Positions 26,571-34,880 of a stretch of 64,000 bases of DNA are shown here, in pieces. This DNA is from Microbacterium paraoxydans (GTDB lineage Bacteria; Actinomycetota; Actinomycetes; Actinomycetales; Microbacteriaceae). The stretch covers positions 3,472,001 to 3,536,000 of the forward strand of contig NZ_LT629770.1 in assembly GCF_900105335.1 (NCBI RefSeq), in the 5' to 3' direction. Each line of letters begins with the position of its first letter. Within the stretch, counting starts at the first letter, position 1. The notes under the pieces are model-generated. The model worked only from the letters and a program-made list of their open reading frames with translations. It ran no database searches and had not been told where the DNA came from. Both the position numbers and the translations under genes were made by a program.

Positions 26571-27875
26571 GTGAACGAGTCGGAATCCGTCGCCCGGGAG
26601 GCGCCGGCGGTCCTGCCGTCGGAGCCCTCCGGCGGTGGTCTCAGCCGCCGAGGGCTGCTCGGGCTGGCCGTCGGCGGTGGCGTCGCGGGGCTGGCCGTCG
26701 GCCTGGGGGCCGGGACGGCCGGAGGCATGGCGCTCGGGCGTGCGCGCGCCGCCGAGGACGCCGAGTCGCGGTACGAGTTCTTCGGCGCGCACCAGGCCGG
26801 CGTCACGACGCCGGTGCAGGACCACCTGCACTTCGCGAGCTTCGACATGATGCCCCGCACCGACCGGGACGACCTCATCTCCCTGTTGCAGGACTGGTCG
26901 TACGCCGCGGCGCGGATGACGCAGGGGCTGGAGGTGAGTGCGAGCGGCGCGGTGAACGGCCCCGCCGAAGCGCCCCCGGATGACACGGGGGAGGCGCTGG
27001 GGCTCCCCGCCGCGGGCCTGACCCTCACGTTCGGGTTCGGTCCGGGGCTGTTCGAGAACGAGGACGGCGATCGCTACGGTCTCGCAGCGCGGCGCCCGCC
27101 CGGCCTCGAACGCCTCCCCGCCTTCCTCGGGGACGACCTCGATCCCGCAGCGTCGCACGGCGACCTGTGCATCCAGGCCTGTGCCGACGACCCCCAGGTC
27201 GCCGTGCACGCGATCCGCAACCTCAGCCGCATCGCGTTCGGACGGGCGCGCCTGCGCTGGTCACAGCTCGGATTCGGCAAGACCTCGCGCACGACGGCAA
27301 GCCAGGCCACGCCCCGGAACCTCTTCGGCTTCAAGGACGGCACGGCCAACATCCTCGCCGACGACACCGCGGCGCTCGCCGAGCACGTCTGGGTCGCCGA
27401 GGGTGACGAGCCGTCCTGGATGGCCGGCGGTTCGTATCTGGTCGCCCGGAAGATCGCCATGCTCATCGAGACCTGGGACCGGGTGCGCCTCTCCGAGCAG
27501 GACACGATCATCGGACGGGACAAGGGGGTCGGGGCGCCGCTCTCCGGAGGCGACGAGTTCACGGCGCCTGACTTCCGCGGCACGAAGATCGATGCGAACA
27601 GTCACGTCCGGCTCGCGCATCCGGAGCAGAACGACGGCATCCGCATCCTGCGCCGCGGCTACAACTACGTCGACGGCAACAACGCCCTCGGACGACTCGA
27701 CGCCGGGCTGTTCTTCCTGTCCTACCAGCGTGATCCCGCCCAGTTCATCAGCCTGCAACGCCGGCTGTCGACCGATCGTCTCAACGAGTACATCCGTCAC
27801 GTGGGCTCAGGCATCTGGGCCATCCCCCCGGGAGCGCGACCGGGCTCGTACGTGGGGGCGGAGCTGTTCGCCTGA
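26571..27875 (+). CDS. efeB: Deferrochelatase / DyP-type peroxidase EfeB
   Basis: A haem peroxidase exported by the Tat system. SRRGLLGLAVGGGVAG near residue 23 is a twin-arginine-type signal. The DyP core includes NLFGFKDGTANI (GXXDG; Asp is catalytic, near 265) and the later HVRLAHPEQNDGIRILRRGYNYV block around the haem ligand. In EfeUOB systems EfeB oxidises ferrous iron or handles haem outside the membrane. The GTG start has a GGAGGAGC RBS. The gene converges on the serine hydrolase with a four-base gap. Confidence 0.94.
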   Translation: MNESESVAREAPAVLPSEPSGGGLSRRGLLGLAVGGGVAGLAVGLGAGTAGGMALGRARAAEDAESRYEFFGAHQAGVTTPVQDHLHFASFDMMPRTDRDDLISLLQDWSYAAARMTQGLEVSASGAVNGPAEAPPDDTGEALGLPAAGLTLTFGFGPGLFENEDGDRYGLAARRPPGLERLPAFLGDDLDPAASHGDLCIQACADDPQVAVHAIRNLSRIAFGRARLRWSQLGFGKTSRTTASQATPRNLFGFKDGTANILADDTAALAEHVWVAEGDEPSWMAGGSYLVARKIAMLIETWDRVRLSEQDTIIGRDKGVGAPLSGGDEFTAPDFRGTKIDANSHVRLAHPEQNDGIRILRRGYNYVDGNNALGRLDAGLFFLSYQRDPAQFISLQRRLSTDRLNEYIRHVGSGIWAIPPGARPGSYVGAELFA

Positions 27876-27879
27876 GCAC

Positions 27880-28764
27880 TCAGCCGGCGGCGACGTCTTC
27901 GAGGACGGCGACGGCGTCCGCAGCGAACGCATCCGCTCCGGCGTGATCGTGAGCGGTCACCGTCACCACCGCGTCGTCGAGGAAGAGCAGCAGCTGGCCG
28001 TGGGCCCCGTGCAGCCGCCACGCTCGTCCCGGACCCTGCCAGCCCGCGAGCGCGTAGCGGTCGTAGCCCGGGTTGACGCCCGCGATGACGCCGTCCTCGT
28101 GCATGGCGTCGATCCACTCCGGGGCGACGAGTCGACGTCCCTGCCAGGAGCCACGATCGCGGATGAGCAGCCCCAGGCGCGCGACCTCCTCGGTGCGGAG
28201 CGGCAGGCCACCCCCCGCCTCGATGCGGCCGTTCGGGCAGCGGGACCACGCCACGTCCTCGATGCCGAGCGGGGCGAACAGGCGGGTCGAGAGGTAGTCG
28301 CCGACATTGCCCACCCGGGTCGCGAGGGCGGTCATGGCGGTGTAGGTGCTCGCGTTGGAGTACTGGAACACGCGGCCGCGTGATGGCCGTCGCAGGAACT
28401 CCCGGGCCAGATCCGGCCAGTCCGTCATCAGCGTCTCGGACCACGGCAGGTCGATGCCGCTCGACATCGACAGCAGGTGACGCAGGGTGATGTGAGCGAC
28501 ACCCTCGCCGAGTTCGTGGTCCGGAAGGAGGGTGGCGACGGTGTCGTCCAGGCGGATCAGTCCGTCGTCGGCGGCGAGCGCGGCGGCCAGCACGCAGACG
28601 CCCTTCGCGATCGAGTGCACGTCCTCCCGGACGTCGGGTGTCCAGCGGTGACCCGCGGTGTCGTCGCCGATGCGCACGTGAAGCCCGTGCGCGGCGAACC
28701 CCTGGGAGTCGGCGATGGCGACGAGCCGGTCCCGGACCTCGGATGCGGGGTGGGTGGCTGTCAC
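27880..28764 (-). CDS. Serine hydrolase (beta-lactamase / class C fold)
   Basis: 294 residues of the penicillin-binding-protein-like fold. The SxxK nucleophile is in VHSIAKGV near residue 58, YxN in FQYSNAS near 130 and an HGAHG motif replaces KTG near 255. There is no clear signal peptide, so it is probably a cytoplasmic or non-classical esterase/peptidase rather than an antibiotic resistance enzyme. The GTG at 28764 overlaps the stop of the upstream acyltransferase (GTGA), so the two are co-translated. An open frame extends upstream but is not coding-like. Confidence 0.82.
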   Translation of the reverse strand: MTATHPASEVRDRLVAIADSQGFAAHGLHVRIGDDTAGHRWTPDVREDVHSIAKGVCVLAAALAADDGLIRLDDTVATLLPDHELGEGVAHITLRHLLSMSSGIDLPWSETLMTDWPDLAREFLRRPSRGRVFQYSNASTYTAMTALATRVGNVGDYLSTRLFAPLGIEDVAWSRCPNGRIEAGGGLPLRTEEVARLGLLIRDRGSWQGRRLVAPEWIDAMHEDGVIAGVNPGYDRYALAGWQGPGRAWRLHGAHGQLLLFLDDAVVTVTAHDHAGADAFAADAVAVLEDVAAG

Positions 28765-29891
28765 CGCGGACGCCGGGATCCGGTCGGATCGTTCCGGCGG
28801 CCTTCCCGCGAGGCGAGCTCGGGGTCGGCGAACAGCCACCGCGGCCGCGGCTCCACGAGCGGACGGAACACCCGCCGCACGGGCTTGGTCGCGAGCAGCA
28901 GCGCGAGGACCACCGACAGCGCCGTGACCGCAGGGAGCCAGAACCAGGTCGGCTCGAGGTCGCGCAGCACGCCGCTCTCGCGGAACGGGTAGAGCACGAA
29001 GGAGTGCAGGAGGTAGACGTACATCGTGTACTGGCCGAACGTGGTCCACCAGTACGCGCCGCGCGGGATGAGGGCGAAGAAGGCGGCGCACAGCACGACC
29101 GCCAGCAGCATGAGCAGGATGCGGATGCCGCCGGCCCACCACTGATCGCCGACGAGGTCGACGTAGGAGTCTTCGTAGAACAGCCAGTGCCGCAGGTCGA
29201 CTGCCTGCCACAGCGGCAGCCAGTTCCACGCCGCCCATCCGGCCGAGCCGAGGACGACGAGCGCGAGGACGCGGCTCCACCACGGGCGGACGTCGAGGAG
29301 GCGGAGGCGGTCGACGACGTTCCGCTCCCGGAGCCACCAGCCCAGGGTGAAGAACGGCAGCAGCCCCAGGGTCCGGGAGAGCGAGAACGTGCTGTCGACG
29401 TTCGGCAGGTAGCCGGCGCCGATGGAGATCACGATCGTCCACAGCAGCGGCCAACGCAGCAACGCGAGGTAGGGGAGGACGAGACGGAAGATCCCGAGCG
29501 CGAGCAGGAACCAGAGCGTCCAGCTGGGCTGGGTCGGATTCGGGGTGGTCTCTCCCTCCACGAGCCACTTCGTGAGCGTCCAGAGCGCCTCGAAGATGAC
29601 GTAGGGCAGGATGATGTCGGTGATGACGCGGGCCATCTGCGTCCGGGTGGGGGAGCCCGACTTGGAGAAGTAGCCCGAGATGATGGCGAACGCCGGCATG
29701 TGGAACGCGTAGAGCGCCAGATAGAAGGCGAAGGCGATGTCCGAGTCGTAGCTGAGGCGCTGGATGGCGTGACCCAAGACCACGAGGACGATGCAGGCGT
29801 ATCGCGCGTTGTCCCAGAAGGGCACGCGTCGGCGTTTGCGGGCGACCGGCCCCGTGTGGGGCCCCGTCGTCCCGACTCCGGTGGTGCTCAT
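28761..29891 (-). CDS. Membrane acyltransferase, acyltransferase-3 family
   Basis: 376 residues with about ten transmembrane helices. The N-terminal block FWDNARYACIVLVVLGHAIQ carries the catalytic His of the family, and YAFHMPAFAIISGYF follows. These enzymes move acyl groups onto sugars or other surface molecules; the acceptor is unknown. TAGCCT lies six bases before the ATG, so it is probably leaderless. It is coupled to the serine hydrolase, which suggests a put-on/take-off pair for an ester, though that is only inference. Confidence 0.85.
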   Translation of the reverse strand: MSTTGVGTTGPHTGPVARKRRRVPFWDNARYACIVLVVLGHAIQRLSYDSDIAFAFYLALYAFHMPAFAIISGYFSKSGSPTRTQMARVITDIILPYVIFEALWTLTKWLVEGETTPNPTQPSWTLWFLLALGIFRLVLPYLALLRWPLLWTIVISIGAGYLPNVDSTFSLSRTLGLLPFFTLGWWLRERNVVDRLRLLDVRPWWSRVLALVVLGSAGWAAWNWLPLWQAVDLRHWLFYEDSYVDLVGDQWWAGGIRILLMLLAVVLCAAFFALIPRGAYWWTTFGQYTMYVYLLHSFVLYPFRESGVLRDLEPTWFWLPAVTALSVVLALLLATKPVRRVFRPLVEPRPRWLFADPELASREGRRNDPTGSRRPR

Positions 29892-29933
29892 TCTCCGAGG
29901 CTACCGGCCGGGAATAAAGTTGCCCTGCACGCG

Positions 29934-29961
29934 TTGACCCAATTACATGCAAATGAATAGA
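29934..29961 (+). promoter_or_regulatory. Promoter and operator-like motif of the flavin monooxygenase pair
   Basis: TTGACC at 29934-29939 is a good -35, with an AT-rich -10 region around AATAGAA 16-17 bases later. Between them, TACATGCAAATGAAT (29944-29958) shares 13 of 15 bases with the motif before the YceI gene. A repressor bound here would cover the promoter. Confidence 0.55.
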
Positions 29962-30002
29962 ACCGGATGTCGAGCATCCGATTCGGAGAACACGGAGCAA
30001 TC

Positions 30003-31229
30003 ATGAGCGAGCAGTCAGGCGCGCAGGCGATGCAGTTCGGCATCATGTCGGTCAGCGACATCACCCGCGACCCCACCACGGGAGTCACCCCCAGCGAGCA
30101 GGAGCGGATCAAGGCGACGCTGGCCATCGCCACGCACGCCGAGGAGGTGGGCCTCGACGTCTTCGCCATCGGCGAGCACCACAACCCGCCGTTCTGGTCG
30201 TCGAGCCCCACGACGTTCCTCGCCGCGCTCGCCGCCCAGACGGAACGCCTCATCGTCTCGACCTCGACCACGCTGATCACGACGAACGACCCGGTGCGCA
30301 TCGCCGAGGAGTACGCGATGCTGCAGCACGTCTCGGACGGCCGCATGGACCTCATGCTGGGCCGCGGCAACACCGGCCCGGTGTACCCGTGGTTCGGGCA
30401 GGACATCCGTCAGGGCCTTCCGCTCGCGATCGAGAACTACGCGCTGCTGCACAAGCTGTGGCGTGAGGACGTCGTCGACTGGGAGGGCAAGTTCCGCACC
30501 CCGCTGCAGGGCTTCACCTCGACACCCCGTCCGCTCGACGGCATCGCCCCGTTCGTGTGGCACGGCTCCATCCGCACCCCGGAGATCGCGGAGCAGGCCG
30601 CCTACTACGGCGACGGCTTCTTCGCGAACAACATCTTCTGGCCGAAGGAGCACTACCAGCGGCTCATCGAGCTGTACCGTCAGCGCTTCGAGCACTACGG
30701 GCACGGCACGCGGGAGCAGGCGATCGTCGGTCTCGGCGGCCAGGTGTTCATGGCCGCGAAGTCGCAGGACGCGGTGAACCAGTTCCGCCCGTACTTCGAC
30801 AACGCCCCGGTCTACGGTCACGGCCCCAGCATGGAGGACTTCACCGAGATGACCCCGCTGACGGTGGGATCGCCGCAGCAGGTGATCGACCGGTACGCGG
30901 CGATGCGCGAGCACTACGGCGACTACCAGCGCCAGCTGTTCCTCATCGACCACGCGGGTCTGCCGTTGAAGACGGTCCTCGAGCAGCTCGACATCCTCGG
31001 CTCCGAGGTCGTGCCGGTGCTCCGCAAGGAGCTCGCGAAGGACCGCCCGTCCACGGTGCCCGACGCGCCGACCCACGCCGCGCGCGTGCAGGCGACGTAC
31101 GGCGACGGGCCCACGCGGCAGGCGCGCCCCGGTGCGAACCGCGGAGACAACCTCACCGGGGACTCGCCCTACCAGGACACGCCGGCGCCCGCGGGTGCCG
31201 CCTTCGGACTCGGCCGGAAGGAGGCCTGA
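30003..31229 (+). CDS. LLM-class flavin-dependent oxidoreductase
   Basis: 408 residues of the luciferase-like monooxygenase TIM barrel: MQFGIMSVSDIT, FAIGEHHNPPFWSSSPTTFLAALAAQT, RIAEEYAMLQHVSDGRMDLMLGRGNT. This subgroup (CE1758 type) occurs in actinobacteria next to an FMN reductase, as here. The ATG at 30003 has a GGAGCA RBS; the earlier in-frame ATG at 29967 lies in the promoter region. The C-terminal ~60 residues are polar and probably disordered. The substrate is unknown. Confidence 0.9.
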   Translation: MSEQSGAQAMQFGIMSVSDITRDPTTGVTPSEQERIKATLAIATHAEEVGLDVFAIGEHHNPPFWSSSPTTFLAALAAQTERLIVSTSTTLITTNDPVRIAEEYAMLQHVSDGRMDLMLGRGNTGPVYPWFGQDIRQGLPLAIENYALLHKLWREDVVDWEGKFRTPLQGFTSTPRPLDGIAPFVWHGSIRTPEIAEQAAYYGDGFFANNIFWPKEHYQRLIELYRQRFEHYGHGTREQAIVGLGGQVFMAAKSQDAVNQFRPYFDNAPVYGHGPSMEDFTEMTPLTVGSPQQVIDRYAAMREHYGDYQRQLFLIDHAGLPLKTVLEQLDILGSEVVPVLRKELAKDRPSTVPDAPTHAARVQATYGDGPTRQARPGANRGDNLTGDSPYQDTPAPAGAAFGLGRKEA

Positions 31230-31230
31230 C

Positions 31231-31875
31231 ATGACCACGCGTCGCATCGCCGTCGTCTCGGCGGGGCTGTCGAACCCGTCGTCCACCCGGATGCTCGCCG
31301 ACCGGCTGGCCGCGGAGACCGTGAAGGCGCTCGCGGAGCGCGACATCGAGGCCACCGTCGACGTGATCGAGCTGCGCGACCATGCGCACGACATCACGAA
31401 CAACATGCTCACCGGCTTCGCGCCCCCCGCACTCGAGACGGCGATCAACACCGTCGTCTCGGCCGACGCGCTGATCGCGGTCACCCCGATCTTCTCGACG
31501 AGCTACTCCGGGCTGTTCAAGTCGTTCATCGACGTGCTCGACCCGGACGCGCTCACCGGCAAGCCGGTGCTGATCGGGGCGAACGCGGGGACACCGCGGC
31601 ACTCGCTCGCGATCGACTACGCGATCCGACCGCTGTTCGCCTACCTGCATGCCGAGGCCGTCTCGACGGGCGTCTTCGCGGCGTCGAGCGACTGGGGCGG
31701 CGCGGGGGACGACGTCGCGCCGCTGGCGAAGCGGGTCGAGAAGGGGGCGAGGGAACTCGCCGAGGCCGTCGCGCGCCGGGATGCCGCCGCGGTCGTCGAC
31801 CCGTACGACCCCGCCACCTACCTGGGTGAGGGACGCTCCTTCGGTCACATGCTCGGCGGTCTCGCCGGAGAGTGA
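31231..31875 (+). CDS. NADPH-dependent FMN reductase (partner of the LLM oxidoreductase)
   Basis: 214 residues with a flavodoxin-like fold: VVSAGLSNPSSTRMLADRL, TPIFSTSYSGLFKSFID and GANAGTPRHSLAIDYAIRPLF. It starts one base after the stop of the LLM gene, with AAGGAGG overlapping the end of that gene, and probably feeds it reduced flavin as in two-component monooxygenases. A strong terminator follows. Confidence 0.9.
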   Translation: MTTRRIAVVSAGLSNPSSTRMLADRLAAETVKALAERDIEATVDVIELRDHAHDITNNMLTGFAPPALETAINTVVSADALIAVTPIFSTSYSGLFKSFIDVLDPDALTGKPVLIGANAGTPRHSLAIDYAIRPLFAYLHAEAVSTGVFAASSDWGGAGDDVAPLAKRVEKGARELAEAVARRDAAAVVDPYDPATYLGEGRSFGHMLGGLAGE

Positions 31876-31897
31876 CCCGAACGGCGGCCTGACAGCG

Positions 31898-31929
31898 ACG
31901 TGCCCCGTGCCTTCCGGCGCGGGGCACGT
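31898..31929 (+). terminator. Terminator of the LLM/FMN reductase operon
   Basis: A perfect 10-bp stem (ACGTGCCCCG / CGGGGCACGT) with a 12-base loop, 23 bases after the stop and facing the convergent DUF5302 gene. Confidence 0.85.
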
Positions 31930-31984
31930 TCGTGTCTGCGGAGGGGGATGCGGGAGCAGGAGACCGGCTCCCGCATCCTCGCGA

Positions 31985-32164
31985 TCAACCGCTCTTGCGT
32001 CGGAACTCGCGCCGCGTCTGCGGGGCGTGGGCCGCGTGCACGGCGGAATCGCCGTCGAGGTGAGCCTCGCCCTGCCGGTGGTGCGCGTTCTTCTTCTCGA
32101 GCGCTTCCTTGAATTTGCGCTTCATGTCCTCGGAGGAGGAGCCGGCGCCTTCTTCGGTGCTCAT
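31985..32164 (-). CDS. Small DUF5302 protein
   Basis: A 59-residue basic protein: MSTEEGAGSSSEDMKRKF, then KEALEKKNAHHRQGEAH, ending in RREFRRKSG. This matches the actinobacterial DUF5302 family, in which KRKFKEALEKK is the core. TAGGCT lies seven bases before the ATG, so it is probably leaderless. No role is known; a nucleic-acid- or ribosome-associated function is possible given the charge, but unproven. Confidence 0.85.
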   Translation of the reverse strand: MSTEEGAGSSSEDMKRKFKEALEKKNAHHRQGEAHLDGDSAVHAAHAPQTRREFRRKSG

Positions 32165-32203
32165 GCTCCCGAGCCTAGAGCACGGCCGGACGGGCGGCGA
32201 GGG

Positions 32204-32797
32204 TCACCGCTCCCGCCTCCGTGTGAGTCGGTCGAGCCCGAGCCCCAGGGCGACGGCGAGTGCCACCGACACCGGGACGGCGACGAGAGGGCCCCCGGGC
32301 AGTACTGCGGCGACCATCGCTCCGACGGCGGCCTGGTAGCCCGCCCACCCGAGCGCGGCCAGGGTCACGAGTACCAGGTAGCGAGGGGGATGGATGCGGG
32401 AGGCGCCCGCCACGAGGTTGACGGCGAGCCGGGCGAACGGCACGAAGCGCGCGGTGAACAGCACCGTGGCCGTGCCGTGGTCCAGCCGATGGCGTGCCCA
32501 GGCGAGGGCCTGCCGGACGCGGTGCCCTCGCATCCAGCCCCAGCGCTCGGTGCCGACGACACGACCGATCAGATAGCAACAGGCGTCGCCGAGCACCGCT
32601 GCCCCCGCAGCGCAGAGCACCACCATCCAGAGCGCGGGCGTTCCGGTGGTCACCGCCACGGCGCCGAGGGCGGTCACGGCGATCTCCCCGGGGATGATGA
32701 CGAAGAACGCGTCACCGAGCACGAGCAGGCTCATCGCGGCCAGGCTCCAGGGGCTGGCGAGGACGTCAGCGAGCAGGTCTGTCGACACGGGCGTCAC
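32204..32797 (-). CDS. DedA family membrane protein
   Basis: 197 residues of the SNARE-associated/DedA family, with about five hydrophobic segments and the conserved blocks FVIIPGEIAVTALG and FTARFVPFARLAVNLVAGASR (essential Arg residues). Members move undecaprenyl phosphate and other lipids across the membrane. GTG start; a second GTG three codons later lies seven bases after CAGAGT and may be the true leaderless start. It is divergent from the glycosyltransferase fusion and shares the PHO-box-like repeats, whose GTTCACC units read in this gene's direction at about -43 to -82. Confidence 0.87.
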   Translation of the reverse strand: MTPVSTDLLADVLASPWSLAAMSLLVLGDAFFVIIPGEIAVTALGAVAVTTGTPALWMVVLCAAGAAVLGDACCYLIGRVVGTERWGWMRGHRVRQALAWARHRLDHGTATVLFTARFVPFARLAVNLVAGASRIHPPRYLVLVTLAALGWAGYQAAVGAMVAAVLPGGPLVAVPVSVALAVALGLGLDRLTRRRER

Positions 32798-32839
32798 TCT
32801 GCCCCGGGGCGGTGAACGGGAACCAACGCGCGGATAGCC

Positions 32840-32879
32840 GGTGACCCGTGATCCAGCATCCGGTGAACATCCGGTGCCC
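32840..32879. promoter_or_regulatory. PHO-box-like direct repeats between DedA and GT4-SGNH genes
   Basis: GGTGACC (32840), GGTGAAC (32862) and GGTGCCC (32873) are spaced 22 and 11 bases apart, so all lie in one 11-base register. One more GGTGAAC is at 32811. Read on the other strand they are GTTCACC units, the core of PhoP direct-repeat operators in actinobacteria. The same arrangement precedes ugd. Confidence 0.55.
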
Positions 32880-32928
32880 GACGCCGATTCCCCTCGGCGG
32901 GGACGGGGATCGCCGTCATCCTGAGGGT

Positions 32929-34869
32929 GTGAGAGTCGCGATCGTCACCGAGTCCTTCCTTCCGCACATGAACGGTGTGACCGGATCCGTGATGCAGATC
33001 CTCCGTCACCTGGAGCGCCGAGGGCATGAGTCCTGTGTGCTCGCTCCGGCCGCGATCGGAATCCCGGCGGAGCTGCACGGCGCGCCCGTCACGGCGATTC
33101 CCAGCGTCCCGCTCCCGGGGTACCGGGACGTCCGCGTGGGCGCGGCGACCACCCGGAGGATCGGCGCGGAGCTCCACCGCTTCCGTCCCGACGTCGTCCA
33201 CCTCGCGTCGCCGTTCGCGCTCGGGTGGCGGGGCCTGCTCGCTGCAGAACGCGGGGGTGTCGGAACGGTCGCGGCATACCAGACCGACGTGGCCGCGTAC
33301 ACGGAGAGGTATCGCGTCGCGGTGACGACAGGGATCGCCCATGCCCACATCGCCCGACTGCACCGGAGGGCGACACTCACGCTCGCGCCGTCCACCGAGT
33401 CGGCACTGCAGCTGAGTCGGCTCGGCATCGACCGCATCCGGTCCTGGGGGCGGGGTGTGGACGCCGAGCTCTTCCACCCCTCGCGGCGCAGCGACGCGCT
33501 CCGGGCGGAGTGGGGAGCCGAGATCGTCATCGGCTACGTCGGACGCCTCGCCCCCGAGAAGCAGGTGGAGGATCTCGCCGCACTGCACGGCATCCCCGGC
33601 GCGCGTCTCGTCATCGTCGGAGACGGCCCCCGGCGGGAGCGGTTGCAGGAGCAGCTTCCCGACGCCCTCTTCCTCGGGCGGCTCGACGGGGAGGCGCTCG
33701 CCGCGGCGCTGGCCTCCTTCGACGTCTTCGTGCATCCGGGGGAGAGCGAGACCTTCGGGCAGACACTCCAGGAGGCCCATGCGAGCGGTGTCCCCGTGGT
33801 CGCCACAGGCAGAGGAGGCCCGCTCGATCTCGTCCGACCCGGCGTCGACGGATGGCTGTACCGACCAGGAGACCTCGCAGACCTCCGCCGTCGCGTGACC
33901 GATCTCGCCGGAGACGAGCGCCGGCGTCGGGCGTTCGGGGAGGCGGGCTGGAGCGCGGTGCAGGGCCGGAGCTGGGCGCACCTCGGCGATCAGCTCCTGG
34001 ATCACTTCGAGGAGGCGCGGACGCTGCACGCCGTGGACCGTCGGCTGCGCGCTCGCCGCCTCGTCCGGCCGGAGCCGGCCCCGCCCGCCCCCTCGCGCCG
34101 CTGGCGACGGATCGTCGCCCTCGGCGACTCGGTGACCGAGGGGCTCTGCGATCCCGGACCCGACGGGGCGCTCCGCGGGTGGGCGGACCGGCTCGCGCTG
34201 CTCCTCGCCGCGCGGGGAGGCCTCCACTACGCGAACCTCGCGATCCGGTCGAAGCGGGTGTCCGACGTGTGCGGACCGCAGCTGGAGCGGGCGCGCGAAC
34301 TCCGCCCCGACCTGGTCACCGTCCTGGTGGGTGCCAACGATCTCGTGAGGCACCGCGTCGACGTGCCCGCGCTCGCCGCGAGTCTGGAGACCGCGGTGCG
34401 GCGGCTGCGCGCGACCGGTGCCGACGTGATCCTGGTCACGCCGTTCCTGCCGGCCCGTCGCGCGGCGGCGCTGTACACGCGGCGCTTCTCCGCCTTCGCC
34501 ACGGCGCTCGCCGGTGTCGCGGCGCGGACCGGTGCGATCCTCATCGACACCGATCTGCTCCCGGCGCTGGGGGAGCGACAGCACTGGGGCGAGGACCTCG
34601 TGCATCTCGGCAGTCGGGGCCACCGGGTGCTCGCCTATCGCGTCGCGGAGGTGCTCGGGGTGCCGCACGCCGACGCGCTGGGAGCGCTGGATGCGGCGTT
34701 GCACGAGAACGAGCCGATCGGACGCGCGGCCTGGTGGCGGCAGTACGCGCTCCCGTGGGTGTGGCGACGACTCCACGGCCGCGCGGCGGGGGACGGGCGT
34801 CGGGCCAAGCACGACGACTACGTCTACCTCGGACGCTCCACTGTGCGGCAGGACGCGAGCGTGGTCTGA
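32929..34869 (+). CDS. Fusion of a GT4 glycosyltransferase and an SGNH/GDSL hydrolase
   Basis: 646 residues in one uninterrupted frame. The first ~375 are a GT-B glycosyltransferase: TESFLPHMNGVTGSVMQIL is like the MgtA/PimB' alpha-mannosyltransferases of actinobacteria, and GESETFGQTLQEAHASG near 272 is the EX7E donor site. Residues ~395-590 are an SGNH esterase: VALGDSVTEG near 398, VLVGANDL near 465 and DLVHLGSRGH near 556 give Ser, Asn and the Asp/His pair; the block II Gly is not obvious. The GTG at 32929 lies six bases after CATCCT; an upstream extension is rejected. Convergent with ugd. Lipid mannosylation with acyl removal is inferred. Confidence 0.85.
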   Translation: MRVAIVTESFLPHMNGVTGSVMQILRHLERRGHESCVLAPAAIGIPAELHGAPVTAIPSVPLPGYRDVRVGAATTRRIGAELHRFRPDVVHLASPFALGWRGLLAAERGGVGTVAAYQTDVAAYTERYRVAVTTGIAHAHIARLHRRATLTLAPSTESALQLSRLGIDRIRSWGRGVDAELFHPSRRSDALRAEWGAEIVIGYVGRLAPEKQVEDLAALHGIPGARLVIVGDGPRRERLQEQLPDALFLGRLDGEALAAALASFDVFVHPGESETFGQTLQEAHASGVPVVATGRGGPLDLVRPGVDGWLYRPGDLADLRRRVTDLAGDERRRRAFGEAGWSAVQGRSWAHLGDQLLDHFEEARTLHAVDRRLRARRLVRPEPAPPAPSRRWRRIVALGDSVTEGLCDPGPDGALRGWADRLALLLAARGGLHYANLAIRSKRVSDVCGPQLERARELRPDLVTVLVGANDLVRHRVDVPALAASLETAVRRLRATGADVILVTPFLPARRAAALYTRRFSAFATALAGVAARTGAILIDTDLLPALGERQHWGEDLVHLGSRGHRVLAYRVAEVLGVPHADALGALDAALHENEPIGRAAWWRQYALPWVWRRLHGRAAGDGRRAKHDDYVYLGRSTVRQDASVV

Positions 34870-34880
34870 CCGACGGGGCC

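Noticed and set aside
27880..28764. Antibiotic-resistance beta-lactamase
   Set aside because: There is no signal peptide, the third motif is HGAHG rather than KTG, and it is coupled to an acyltransferase; a general serine hydrolase is the safer call.
29967..30002. Earlier in-frame ATG for the LLM oxidoreductase
   Set aside because: It falls within the predicted transcription start region; the ATG at 30003 has an RBS and begins at the family N-terminus.
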